Assembly (NCBI GenBank): GCA_001769125.1
Contig: MEOG01000089.1
Location: 1 to 64,000 of the forward strand
Length of the DNA stretch: 64,000 bases
Source: Bacteroidetes bacterium GWF2_35_48
GTDB lineage: Bacteria > Bacteroidota > Bacteroidia > Bacteroidales > GWF2-35-48
Direction: 5' to 3'
Shown: piece by piece, positions 1 through 8,659 of the stretch
Position numbering within the stretch: position 1 is the first letter of the stretch
How the letters are laid out: each line of letters begins with the position of its first letter
Made by a program: the position numbers and the translations under genes
The notes under the pieces: generated by a model
Database searches by the model: none
Seen by the model: only the letters and a program-made list of their open reading frames with translations
What the model was told of the DNA's origin: nothing

Positions 1-98
1 TTTGAAAATTTTGCACTTGAAAATTCAAAAAAAAATTCTGATAAGAAAAAATTTTTACGCCAAATAAAAAATTTGGCTGACTGTATGGACAGACACTA
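1..98. mobile_element. End of a terminal-inverted-repeat element, continuing off the left edge
   Basis: Read on the minus strand, the sequence from 98 leftward begins TAGTGTCTGTCCATACAGTC. This closely matches the ends of the elements at 31823-31989 and 48397-48542 over about 22 bases. Further in, the sequence differs from those copies and carries a small hairpin (GCCAAAT/ATTTGGC, about 61-77). The immunoglobulin-like repeat of the neighbouring surface protein stops matching its sister repeats exactly here, which marks 98/99 as the insertion point. Whether it is a full insertion sequence or another short element cannot be told, because the other end is outside the window. Confidence 0.6.
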
Positions 99-2752
99 TT
101 TAATGTGATGGTAGTTGAACCAGAACACGTGAAAGAACCTATTGCGGCCGATGCTGTTCCTCCTGTTGGAGTTCCGGAACATGGCAATAAAACTTTCAGA
201 TTATCGATACCGGTATTTTCAGCTGAACTTCCATCATCGGATGTTGCAAGAAAACGAATCACTGAAGTAGCAGAAGTTGTTGTTAAATCAACATATTGAG
301 GAGACCATGTGGTATAAGGAGCAGGGAGTGTAAGCAAGGTTGTTGGGAAAGTTGAACCACCATCAGTTGATAACAAAACAACCATTTTGTCATTTGCATT
401 TACAGATCCAGGATTAATATAATCAAATTTTAAAAGCTTGATTCCTGCAGGACTAAGGTTTACATATAAATCAAGGGAACCCGTAGTTCCATCGGTTGCA
501 TTATAGCTATTAAATTCGGCAGAATATGATCCAACAGTGCTTACTGGAGAATATAATCCACTGTTTGAAGTCCATCCTGCAGCTGCAATCCCATCATCAT
601 GCCTGCGCCATGAATTATCTCCGGTATTTGGAGTATTCAACCAGTTTGCAGTGGGCGCATCCCGAGTATCACAACTGCTGATCCAGGGACCCTCGAAACT
701 TTCATTTACCGGAAGAGTAGCATAAGCAGGAAGTGTTACAGTAACAAGAACAGATGCAGAATAAAGGGTCGTATTTGCAGCAGTACAAGTAATTGCACAA
801 CGGTAGTACGTACTTGTTGTAGGAGAAGCAGAATACGTGGCAGAAGTAGCTCCGCTGATATTACTCCAGTTTGTGTTGTCGGGCGATGACTGCCAGAGAT
901 AGGTGCTATTTGCAATTGTACTTCCTGTCAGGGTAAGAGAAGAAGAAGCACTCGGACAAACCGTTGATGGACTAGCTGCTGCTGAGCCGGGAACATTTGC
1001 ATTAATGGTTACTGTTGCAGTGGTAGAATAATCAAAAAGACTGCTGTTGGTACAGGTAACCTTACACCGATAATCAGTGCTAGCAGTCAGAGTTCCTGTG
1101 GAAACAGAGTTACTCGTTGCTCCCGATATATCCGACCATGTTCCTGCACCGGACGGAGAAGATTGCCATTGGAGGGTAATGCCTGTATTGTTTGTGTATC
1201 CGGCAACAGTAATGGTTGTAGATCCCGAACAGGTAAAAGAAATTGTTCCGGCTGATGCAGAACCACCTGTAGGAGTTCCGGTGCAACCGGAGTTGGCTAC
1301 AATATTTACTTTATAATCCTGTGCCTGACCATAACTAGAGGATGAGGCCTCGCAGGCTTGTCCCGAAGTAACCTGAGAATCCTCACCACCCCTTATGCGC
1401 ATAAGGGTTTGCCCGGTAGTAGCTCCAGCCGGGATTGCAATTGAAATAACAACAGTGCCATTTGAACCGGCATTGGAATTTGAAGTAAAAAACTCAGATG
1501 TTTCGAGGGTTCCATCCCTGTCAAAATCAATCCAAACTCCGTTGTATTGATTCCCATCACTTCCAAAAGTAAGGGAAAGATTATAACTGACACTCTGCGT
1601 CAAATCTGGAACAAGGTTTTGCGTCCCGGTGTAATTAATATAATATGGAGACGTATTTGAAGCTGTACCTTGTGAGAGTCCTTCGAAAGAAACCTGTGTA
1701 ACATAATCACTCGAGCCACCTGAACTGTAGGTTGGTGTGCAATAGCAAGAAAACTCACTTGTGATAGAAACCAGTGCATTGGATGAATAAGCCGATAATC
1801 CGCTATTGGTACAAGTTATTTTGCAACGGTAATAGGTCGCAGTTGTTAATGTCGGAGTTGTATACGAAGTTGTGGTGGCACCGCTTCCCCCAGTTACGTT
1901 GGTCCAGCCTGTTGAGCCATCGGCAGATTGTTCCCATTGAAAAGAAATGCCGTTTGTTGATGTTTGACCTGTAACGGAAATTACAGATGTTAATCCTGAA
2001 CAAACAGAGGTGGGCGTTGCTGAAGCAGAGCCTCCAGTGGGAGTACCAGAACAAGAAACGGGAGTCCAGGTAAATATTCCCTGAGGATTTCTATCTGTGT
2101 TTCCTCCGGTTGTCATAACATCCGCATTGGATGATCCAGAAGAGGACGACAACCAACTTGTAGCATCAGTTTTTGTTCTGTTATTATAATCAGATGATGA
2201 TGATCCCCTTATTCCAACCTGAAATGTGTTTGCTGTTACTATAGTTGAGGAAGAATAATAAATCTCAATCGTATTGGATGTTTCTGTTAAAACAATTTGA
2301 AAAGAGTAGTCGTCTGCTCCTCCATAAAGCTCATAATGCAACCACTCAATTGTAAATTTTCTACTTGGCGAACTTCCAGTCAATTTAGATCGTAAACTAC
2401 CTGTAGAAAGTCCTTGCAAATCATTTGCTAATGCTGCAATTACGTTATTACTTGAACCAGAACTTAAAGGATCGTAACTTTGAGATGCTGAACTCCCCAT
2501 TGCAATCCATCCATCATTGCAAATGCTAATAATTGAATAAGAAGTACCGTTAAAGTTAAATGTAAATCCGATAGAAATATTATTATATGTTGCATTATCT
2601 GTTGTACCACTTGTATGCTGAGTGTATGTAGCTGTCAAGGGAGTTAGTGTGCCTGAGACCTGTGTAAAACTATAATTTGTAACCTGCCCGATCAAAAAAT
2701 TTGCAGATAACAAAATTAATAAAGCAATAAATAATAGTTTTTCTATTTTCAT
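1..2752 (-). CDS. Large secreted surface protein with Ig-like repeats and a GEVED-type domain, interrupted at its 3' part
   Basis: The minus-strand frame is open from the ATG at 2752 to the window edge (about 917 codons). It starts with a signal peptide (MKIEKLLFIALLILLSANFL). An N-terminal domain follows, then Ig-like repeats each introduced by CxGTPTGGxASA (near 2050, 1285 and 170). A GEVED-type segment (WIDFDRDGTLE ... RIRGGED) lies near 1540-1320, and a jelly-roll-like segment (NESFEGPW ...) near 710-230. Such proteins are typical type IX secretion cargo, and the window carries that system at 32000-38096. The third repeat breaks off at about base 99 where a mobile-element end begins. The last ~33 codons are therefore element sequence, and the expected C-terminal sorting domain is not in view. 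Exact function is unknown. Confidence 0.8.
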   Translation of the reverse strand, partial: MKIEKLLFIALLILLSANFLIGQVTNYSFTQVSGTLTPLTATYTQHTSGTTDNATYNNISIGFTFNFNGTSYSIISICNDGWIAMGSSASQSYDPLSSGSSNNVIAALANDLQGLSTGSLRSKLTGSSPSRKFTIEWLHYELYGGADDYSFQIVLTETSNTIEIYYSSSTIVTANTFQVGIRGSSSSDYNNRTKTDATSWLSSSSGSSNADVMTTGGNTDRNPQGIFTWTPVSCSGTPTGGSASATPTSVCSGLTSVISVTGQTSTNGISFQWEQSADGSTGWTNVTGGSGATTTSYTTPTLTTATYYRCKITCTNSGLSAYSSNALVSITSEFSCYCTPTYSSGGSSDYVTQVSFEGLSQGTASNTSPYYINYTGTQNLVPDLTQSVSYNLSLTFGSDGNQYNGVWIDFDRDGTLETSEFFTSNSNAGSNGTVVISIAIPAGATTGQTLMRIRGGEDSQVTSGQACEASSSSYGQAQDYKVNIVANSGCTGTPTGGSASAGTISFTCSGSTTITVAGYTNNTGITLQWQSSPSGAGTWSDISGATSNSVSTGTLTASTDYRCKVTCTNSSLFDYSTTATVTINANVPGSAAASPSTVCPSASSSLTLTGSTIANSTYLWQSSPDNTNWSNISGATSATYSASPTTSTYYRCAITCTAANTTLYSASVLVTVTLPAYATLPVNESFEGPWISSCDTRDAPTANWLNTPNTGDNSWRRHDDGIAAAGWTSNSGLYSPVSTVGSYSAEFNSYNATDGTTGSLDLYVNLSPAGIKLLKFDYINPGSVNANDKMVVLLSTDGGSTFPTTLLTLPAPYTTWSPQYVDLTTTSATSVIRFLATSDDGSSAENTGIDNLKVLLPCSGTPTGGTASAAIGSFTCSGSTTITLNSVCPYSQPNFLFGVKIFSYQNFFLNFQVQNFQ

Positions 2753-2814
2753 TAATAAAAATTTTATCTCGAAAAATTATTTTATATGTTCAATATGCAG
2801 AAAACTTAAACTTC

Positions 2815-3438
2815 TCAATTCTTTAATTTTGAATATGATACTCTAAAAATATTAATATTCTCATACCCCTTATTCCTCTTCTTCCACTTTCCCACTTCCT
2901 CATCATATTTCTCCAGATCTCGCATCTCGTTTCCAGTATCAATAAATACAGGAAAATCATCCGGTAGTATCGCAGGTATAAAATATTTCGACTCCATTTT
3001 TTTGATGATAGACTCCATCTCTTTAAATTCAGCAGGGTGAGATTTTATCCATTCTTCTTTTGCATTTTCGTATGCATTTATATCATCTTCAAGGGTACGC
3101 CCGGTTTTCCCGTATTTATGATATTCAATAAAAGCAGGATATTGATGACCGTGTGTCCGAACCCACTCATTTACCTTTTTATTATAATTTTCTACATCGT
3201 CCTGCGAAAATCCATTATTAAGCAATTTTGGAAAAGGGGGATGGTTTTTACAGTATACTGCAGCTTTAAAACTATAGTCCCGCATGGTCTCATCCATTGT
3301 TTCTGAAAACTTCATCAGCGGATAGTCCGAAGCAAAATATTTATCCAGAATCTGCTTTTCTGCCAGGGTAAGCTGTGCAAAAGAAGAAAAAGATAAAAAC
3401 ACAAACAGGGAAGGCAATATAAATTTCAAGAAGTTCAT
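2815..3438 (-). CDS. Exported protein of unknown function with internal D-Y-W repeats
   Basis: A 207-residue protein that I do not recognise. It begins with a clear signal peptide ending SFAQ, so it is exported. The body holds at least three loosely repeated helical units of the pattern D-hydrophobic-x-x-Y ... W: DVENYNKKVNEW, DINAYENAKEEW and DLEKYDEEVGKW. It is highly charged and has no cysteine pair or catalytic motif I can name. It lies just upstream, in the same direction, of the interrupted surface-protein gene (62 bases apart), but nothing shows a functional link. Confidence 0.7.
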   Translation of the reverse strand: MNFLKFILPSLFVFLSFSSFAQLTLAEKQILDKYFASDYPLMKFSETMDETMRDYSFKAAVYCKNHPPFPKLLNNGFSQDDVENYNKKVNEWVRTHGHQYPAFIEYHKYGKTGRTLEDDINAYENAKEEWIKSHPAEFKEMESIIKKMESKYFIPAILPDDFPVFIDTGNEMRDLEKYDEEVGKWKKRNKGYENINIFRVSYSKLKN

Positions 3439-3762
3439 ATAGTTTAAATAGTAAAAAATTATGGCATAAGAGCCGTTATACTAAACCTTGCAAAAAAATC
3501 ACTAAACAAATTCGATAAAAACGAATAAACAACAAAATAAAATTTAAACTTTTTAAAGATTAAAAACTGAATAGCCTAAAAGTATTTTCCCAATATATCA
3601 AATATACTGATTATTTATCAGAACAACAACATTTAAACAATAATTTAATACTCAATTTTATAAACTTGTCCGATTTTTATCAAAGAATGGCTTATGGTAA
3701 AGCATCTTTATGCTTATCGTTAAAATCAATATTCATATTGTAAGTATACATATTGCTAAACA
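3439..3762. other. AT-rich intergenic region, no gene seen
   Basis: This stretch lies between two minus-strand genes. It is AT-rich with no convincing reading frame, RNA gene or strong hairpin. It probably holds the promoter of the exported-protein gene at 2815-3438, but no clear promoter motif was found. Confidence 0.5.
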
Positions 3763-3966
3763 TCACAATCTTATTTTCAAACTTATTTTTGGAAAAGCCG
3801 GGTCAAAATACACATCTGGAATGGCTTTTTGCTCAATTGATATACCAATAAGTTTAGGTTCTTTAATGTCTTTATTAGAATAAACATTTAGAGCTACATC
3901 CTTCTGTTTTTGAGAGAGTACAGAGCATACCATGAAAAAAAGTATTAAAAAAGCTATATAACGCAT
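3763..3966 (-). CDS. Small exported protein, unknown function
   Basis: A 67-residue open frame starting MRYIAFLILFFMVCSVLSQK, which looks like a cleavable signal peptide. The short mature part contains no recognised motif. It stands alone in an AT-rich region, so it could be a real small secreted protein or the remnant of a longer gene. The well-formed signal sequence is the main argument that it is real. Confidence 0.4.
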   Translation of the reverse strand: MRYIAFLILFFMVCSVLSQKQKDVALNVYSNKDIKEPKLIGISIEQKAIPDVYFDPAFPKISLKIRL

Positions 3967-4337
3967 AGGCTAAATAAATTTTAAAAAATAAAAATAACAC
4001 ACCGACTTGCAATGTGTTAGAAATCTAAATTATTGGTTTCTGTGACGGGTTAATCTAAACAGTAATTATTTACATTATTACAAATATAAATAACTTATTT
4101 CTTTTTATAAGAAAATTCTTAATATTTTTTTCGCCATGATTAAAAAAAAAATCTTTAAAAAAAATTTTACAAAATAAAAAAATCGCAAATCTTTCCTATT
4201 TCTATTTTTTTTTAATATTACTTTAAAAAAAAATTCGTACTACCCCTCCCTAAAAAAACAAATATATTAAAAAAAAACATCATTTTTTTGTATTACCCCC
4301 CAAAAAAATAATACATTTGCCGAAAAAATGATAAAAA
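3967..4337. other. Very AT-rich intergenic region carrying the glnN promoter
   Basis: The stretch is dominated by A and T runs. The only structured signal I see is the promoter-like pair at 4287-4319, close to glnN. No reading frame or RNA gene is supported. Confidence 0.6.
4287..4319 (+). promoter_or_regulatory. Bacteroidota-type promoter for glnN
   Basis: TTTG at 4287-4290 and TACATTTG at 4312-4319 are separated by 21 bases. They match the phylum's -33 (TTTG) and -7 (TAnnTTTG) elements with a typical spacing. The start codon of glnN follows 18 bases after the -7 element, so the 5' leader would be very short. Confidence 0.6.
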
Positions 4338-6524
4338 ATGATAACATTCCGAAAAAATGCAATTGAACGCGCATTGAATCGTTCGCCAAAAAATAGTTTG
4401 CACGATGCAAAAATTAAAATATCTGATTTATTCGGGTGTAATGTGTTCAGCAAAAATGCCATGAAGCAATATCTTTCCGAAGAAGCTTACAGAAGCATAA
4501 TGGAAAGTGTAAACAAGGGAACAAAAATTGAATATAAGCTGGCCGACCAGATTGCAACAGCTATGAAAACATGGGCACTCAGTCGCGGTGCAACTCATTA
4601 CACACACTGGTTTCAGCCACTTACAGGTGCTACAGCAGAAAAGCACGATGCCTTTATTACAATTCTTGATGAACTTTTGCCTGTAGAAAAATTTGAAGGA
4701 AGCCAGCTTATACAGCAGGAACCCGATGCTTCTAGTTTTCCCAGTGGAGGCATTCGTGCCACGTTTGAGGCACGAGGTTATTCTGCCTGGGATCCTACAT
4801 CTCCTGCATTTATAATTGGCGACACGCTTTGTATCCCTTCTATTTTTATTTCTTATACAGGTGATGCATTAGATTACAAAACACCTCTGATAAAAGCCTT
4901 GAGCGCTCTTGATAAAGCGGCTGTTGAGGTGTGCCAGTATTTTGATAAAAATGTATCGAAAGTGTACGCGACACTAGGCTGGGAACAAGAGTATTTTTTG
5001 GTTGATGAAGCACTTTATCATGCTAGACCCGACCTCATGGCAGCAGGCAGAACTCTGTTCGGGCACGAGGCTTCCAAAGGGCAGCAGCTTGAAGATCATT
5101 ATTTCGGGTCTATCAACGAGCGTGTGCTTGAGTTTATGAAAGATTTTGAAATAGAAGCATGGAAATTGGGCATTCCTGTAAAAACACGGCACAATGAAGT
5201 TGCTCCTAACCAGTTTGAACTTGCCCCAATTTTTGAAGAAACAAATCTTGCGAACGATCACAACCAACTTGTTATGGATTTGATGGAAAAAACAGCAAGG
5301 CGGCACAATCTGCGCATTTTATTTCATGAAAAACCTTTTGCAGGTGTAAATGGTTCGGGCAAACACAACAACTGGTCGCTTGCGACAGATACAGGAAAGA
5401 ATCTCTTAAGTCCGGGTAAAACCCCAAAAACAAATTTACAGTTTTTAAGCTTTTTCATAAACGTAATAAAAGCGGTACACGACTATGCCGATCTTTTGCG
5501 CGCATCTATTGCCAGCGCAGGGAATGATCACAGGCTTGGAGCGAATGAAGCGCCTCCTGCAATCATGTCTATTTTTATCGGATCGCAATTGACAAGCGTT
5601 CTCGATGAGATTCTAAAAAAAGTTAAAAAAGGAAAAATGTCGCCGGATTTAAAAACAGAACTGAAGCTGAACATTGGTAAAATTCCGCAAATTATTTTTG
5701 ACAACACAGACCGCAACCGTACTTCTCCCTTTGCATTTACAGGAAGCAAATTTGAGTTCCGCGCTGTCGGGTCTTCTGCAAACTGCTCTGCCTCTATGAT
5801 TGCATTAAACACGATTATGGCACACCAGCTCACTGAATTTAAAAAAGATGTGGATGCTTTAATAGATGCGGGTCTAGATAAAGATGAGGCAATTTTTAAT
5901 ATCCTGCGAAATTATATTCTTGCTTCAAAAAATATTTTGTTTGAAGGCAATGGTTATTCTGAAGAGTGGGTGCGGGAAGCAGAAAAAAGAGGACTGTCTA
6001 ATATAAAAACTACCCCTCAAGCGCTTAAGGAATATATTTCTGAAAAAACAGCTTCGGTATTTACTAAAATGGATGTGATGACAGCAAGGGAGCTTCATGC
6101 GCGTTATCTTATCAAACAGGAAAAATATTATAAAAAAATTCAGATTGAAGCCCGAGTTCTGGGTGATCTTGCAATCAATCATATTATTCCTACAGCACTT
6201 AAATATCAAAGTCTGCTACTCGATAATGTATCAAAAGTAAAAGAACTTTTTGGTAATGAATATATAAAAATTGCTGCAACTCAAATTAACTCTATTCAGG
6301 AAATATCAGCGCATATTGCAGCGATAAACAAAAAAGTACATAACATGATTGAAGCACGAAAAAAGGCAAATGTTATTGAGGATGAATTTAAGCATGCTTT
6401 GGCTTATAGCGAAAAAGTAAAGCCTTTTCTGGACGATATACGCTTGCATGTTGATACACTGGAGCTCATGATTGACGACGAATTATGGCCTTTGCCGAAA
6501 TATCGCGAATTGTTGTATATTTGA
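4338..6524 (+). CDS. glnN: Type III glutamine synthetase
   Basis: A 728-residue enzyme of the GSIII class, the usual ammonia-assimilating glutamine synthetase in Bacteroidota (glutamate + ammonia + ATP to glutamine), acting in the cytoplasm. The N-terminal GSIII-specific region includes the block THWFQPLTGATAEKHDAF (about residues 93-110). Further conserved blocks are GWEQEYF, the substrate-site region TRHNEVAPNQFELAP, NGSGKHNNWS and NDHRLGANEAPPAI. The length is normal for the class. The ATG was chosen because the family's N-terminal sequence follows directly. A promoter-like pair lies just upstream, suggesting independent transcription. Confidence 0.96.
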   Translation: MITFRKNAIERALNRSPKNSLHDAKIKISDLFGCNVFSKNAMKQYLSEEAYRSIMESVNKGTKIEYKLADQIATAMKTWALSRGATHYTHWFQPLTGATAEKHDAFITILDELLPVEKFEGSQLIQQEPDASSFPSGGIRATFEARGYSAWDPTSPAFIIGDTLCIPSIFISYTGDALDYKTPLIKALSALDKAAVEVCQYFDKNVSKVYATLGWEQEYFLVDEALYHARPDLMAAGRTLFGHEASKGQQLEDHYFGSINERVLEFMKDFEIEAWKLGIPVKTRHNEVAPNQFELAPIFEETNLANDHNQLVMDLMEKTARRHNLRILFHEKPFAGVNGSGKHNNWSLATDTGKNLLSPGKTPKTNLQFLSFFINVIKAVHDYADLLRASIASAGNDHRLGANEAPPAIMSIFIGSQLTSVLDEILKKVKKGKMSPDLKTELKLNIGKIPQIIFDNTDRNRTSPFAFTGSKFEFRAVGSSANCSASMIALNTIMAHQLTEFKKDVDALIDAGLDKDEAIFNILRNYILASKNILFEGNGYSEEWVREAEKRGLSNIKTTPQALKEYISEKTASVFTKMDVMTARELHARYLIKQEKYYKKIQIEARVLGDLAINHIIPTALKYQSLLLDNVSKVKELFGNEYIKIAATQINSIQEISAHIAAINKKVHNMIEARKKANVIEDEFKHALAYSEKVKPFLDDIRLHVDTLELMIDDELWPLPKYRELLYI

Positions 6525-6570
6525 AAATGTTTAAAAATATATTCACTTCAATAAAAATATAGTAGATGGT

Positions 6571-6590
6571 TGCAACTTGCAACTTGCAAC
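6571..6590. repeat. Short CAACTTG tandem repeat
   Basis: TTGCAACTTGCAACTTGCAA-type repetition lies just after glnN and overlaps the longer of two possible starts of the next gene. It is of the same simple-repeat kind as the tracts near 13043 and 41884. Confidence 0.6.
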
Positions 6591-6612
6591 AAAAAAATAT
6601 AAAATTTTTAGT

Positions 6613-7038
6613 ATGATACGTATTTTCTTAATCTTCCTTTTTTTATCTGTCGGCAATGCTTTTGCGCAGGTACAGAAAACTCCCGATGATTTGATTTCGC
6701 ATTTTTTTGATGTTTTCAAAAAAGAGGGTTCGGATGCTGCTATTGAGTATTTTTTTTCCACGAATAAATACATGGAGAGCTCTTCTGATAAAATTGCTGA
6801 AATTAAAGATCGCTTGAAAAAAGCAATAGAATTGCTGCAAACCTATTATGGCTATGAAATTGTTTCAAGAAAAACACTGGGAGAAAGCCTCTTAATGCTC
6901 GACTGCATGGTAAAATACGACCGCCAGCCCATTCAGTTTACATTTACATTGTATAAACCCAACAATGAGTGGGTATTTCAAAACATCAAATTCGACTACA
7001 ACCTTGAAGACGATTTGAAAGCTTTACCGGGGAAATGA
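6613..7038 (+). CDS. Small exported protein, unknown function
   Basis: About 141 residues from the ATG at 6613, which begins a clean signal peptide (MIRIFLIFLFLSVGNAFAQ). An earlier in-frame ATG at 6577 would add residues encoded by a CAACTTG repeat tract and is less likely. The mature part (about 120 residues) is alpha/beta-like: a helical half (LISHFFDVFKKEG ... LKKAIELLQTYYGYEIV) is followed by strands ending NNEWVFQNIKFDY. This layout resembles small NTF2/DUF4440-like domains, but that is only an impression. It follows glnN after a short gap. Confidence 0.6.
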   Translation: MIRIFLIFLFLSVGNAFAQVQKTPDDLISHFFDVFKKEGSDAAIEYFFSTNKYMESSSDKIAEIKDRLKKAIELLQTYYGYEIVSRKTLGESLLMLDCMVKYDRQPIQFTFTLYKPNNEWVFQNIKFDYNLEDDLKALPGK

Positions 7039-7340
7039 TAGAGTCCGCTCCAAAAAGTCTTTTTTTGCCTCGAAGTAATTATTTTTTACTAAAAAAATTA
7101 ATGCTTCGTGCGTTTTTGAGGTTTTGCTTGCCGAAACGACAGTAAAGGCAGGTTCGTGTTTAACTTACCAGACAAACTAAACCGATTACAATTTAACACT
7201 TTTGTTTTTTCCGACTGAAAATCCAAGTCAAAAAAACCAAAAAAAGCGATATAATTTTAACCGATCTGATACAAAATCAGGAAATTTATTTTTAAATTTG
7301 CAGAAAACAGGTCAAATCGTTTTTGAATTAGATTATTAAA
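7039..7340. other. Intergenic region before the restriction-modification genes
   Basis: At 7041-7059 is GAGTCCGCTCCAAAAAGTC, the complement of a motif also found twice at 55461-55612. An imperfect hairpin around CGAAG ... CTTCG follows (about 7071-7107). GACT at 7213-7216 and AGTC at 7226-7229 form a spaced inverted pair reminiscent of the C-boxes bound by controller proteins, which would fit the regulator gene that follows; this is weak. TAAATTTG at 7293-7300 resembles a -7 element without a clear partner. Confidence 0.4.
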
Positions 7341-7664
7341 ATGGCAAGTTTCGGACAATTTATTAAATCAGAAAGAGAAAAAAGAGAATGGACACAAACG
7401 GAGTTTGGTGCTAAAATTGGCATCAATACTAGTGCTATTTGTCGTATTGAAAATGGTAATCAAAAATTCAGTAAATCAAAATTAAAAAAATTGGCTGACC
7501 TTTTTCAAATAGACAACCAAAGCATAACAGACCTGTTTTTCGCAGATAAATTTGCTCGTGAAGCTTTCAAATACAAATGTTCTGATTCAATTTTTATTGT
7601 TGCAGAAGATACCGCAAATTATATAAAAAGTACAAATGTAAAACAAGGACAACTTGACTTATGA
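7341..7664 (+). CDS. XRE-family helix-turn-helix regulator of the restriction-modification locus
   Basis: A 107-residue cytoplasmic DNA-binding protein. Residues about 6-65 form a classical HTH_3/XRE domain (SEREKREWTQTEFGAKIGI followed by NTSAICRIENGNQKF). A tail of about 40 residues has no recognised domain. Its stop codon overlaps the start of the m5C methyltransferase gene (ATGA), so the two are translated together. By position and size it is probably the controller protein that times methylase and nuclease expression. That role is inferred from location. Confidence 0.85.
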   Translation: MASFGQFIKSEREKREWTQTEFGAKIGINTSAICRIENGNQKFSKSKLKKLADLFQIDNQSITDLFFADKFAREAFKYKCSDSIFIVAEDTANYIKSTNVKQGQLDL

Positions 7665-8659
7665 AGGACAAATTAAAATATATTGATTTGTTTTCTGGTT
7701 CAGGTGGTTTTTCGTTAGGTTTTGAGAACAAGGGGTTTCAAAATATTTTCGCAATTGATATAGAACCAAGTTTTTGTGAAACGTATAAATATAATTTTCC
7801 GAAACACAAACTAATAAAAAAAAATATTTGTGAATTATCTGACTCTGAAATTTCTTATCATAAAGAATTTGAAGAAATTGATGTTGTAATTGGAGGTCCT
7901 CCTTGTCAAGGATTTAGTATGGCTGGAAACATTGGAAGAAAGTTTATTGATGACCCAAGAAATAAATTATTCAAAGAATTTATAAGAGTTGTTAAAGTTG
8001 TGAAGCCAAACTTTTTTGTAATGGAAAATGTTGCAAGACTTTACAATCATAATAAAGGCGAAACCAGAAAAGAAATTATTAATGATTTTCAAAATATTGG
8101 GTATAAAGTAGAATGCAAAATACTTAACTCGGCAGATTATGGTGTACCACAAGTAAGGAAAAGGGTAATTTTTATTGGGACTAAACTAAAACAGGAAATT
8201 CTTTTTCCTAAAAAATCAGTAAAAAAATACTTAACAGTAAAAGAAGTGCTAGATAATTATCCGCCACTTGATTCTGGAGAAGAGTCAGCAATTCCAAATC
8301 ATATTGCAATGAATCATTCAGGGCAGATGCTTGAAAAAATGAAATATGTAAAAGATGGAGGAAATAGAGCAGAAATACCTGTAATTTTAAGACCAAAATC
8401 GGGAGATATTCGAAAATATATAAGATATAAAAGTGATGAACCATCAGTTTGTGTTACTGGCGATATGAGAAAAATATTTCATTACGAACAAAATAGAGCT
8501 TTAACAGTTCGAGAATTAGCCACATTACAATCTTATCCGGATGATTTTGTGTTTAAAGGGACAAAAATTTCGCAACAGCAACAAGTCGGCAATTCTGTGC
8601 CTCCTAAAATGGCAGAAGCAATAGCCGAAATAATTATAAAAATGAGTAAAAATGTTTAA
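7661..8659 (+). CDS. DNA (cytosine-5) methyltransferase
   Basis: A 332-residue C5-cytosine methyltransferase that transfers methyl from S-adenosylmethionine to a target cytosine. Motif I is LFSGSGGFSLGF (AdoMet binding), motif IV GGPPCQGFS carries the catalytic cysteine, motif VI is ENV, motif VIII is QVRKR, and motif X includes GNSVPP. The target-recognition region between VIII and X is short (about 100 residues). The gene overlaps the regulator before it and the adenine methyltransferase after it. Together with that enzyme it probably protects the two strands of an asymmetric site against the nuclease at 9682-10752. Confidence 0.95.
   Translation: MKDKLKYIDLFSGSGGFSLGFENKGFQNIFAIDIEPSFCETYKYNFPKHKLIKKNICELSDSEISYHKEFEEIDVVIGGPPCQGFSMAGNIGRKFIDDPRNKLFKEFIRVVKVVKPNFFVMENVARLYNHNKGETRKEIINDFQNIGYKVECKILNSADYGVPQVRKRVIFIGTKLKQEILFPKKSVKKYLTVKEVLDNYPPLDSGEESAIPNHIAMNHSGQMLEKMKYVKDGGNRAEIPVILRPKSGDIRKYIRYKSDEPSVCVTGDMRKIFHYEQNRALTVRELATLQSYPDDFVFKGTKISQQQQVGNSVPPKMAEAIAEIIIKMSKNV

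Noticed and set aside
105-2054. Plus-strand and other-frame open frames within the surface-protein gene
   Set aside because: They are shadows of the minus-strand gene, which has a signal peptide, repeated domains and an uninterrupted frame.
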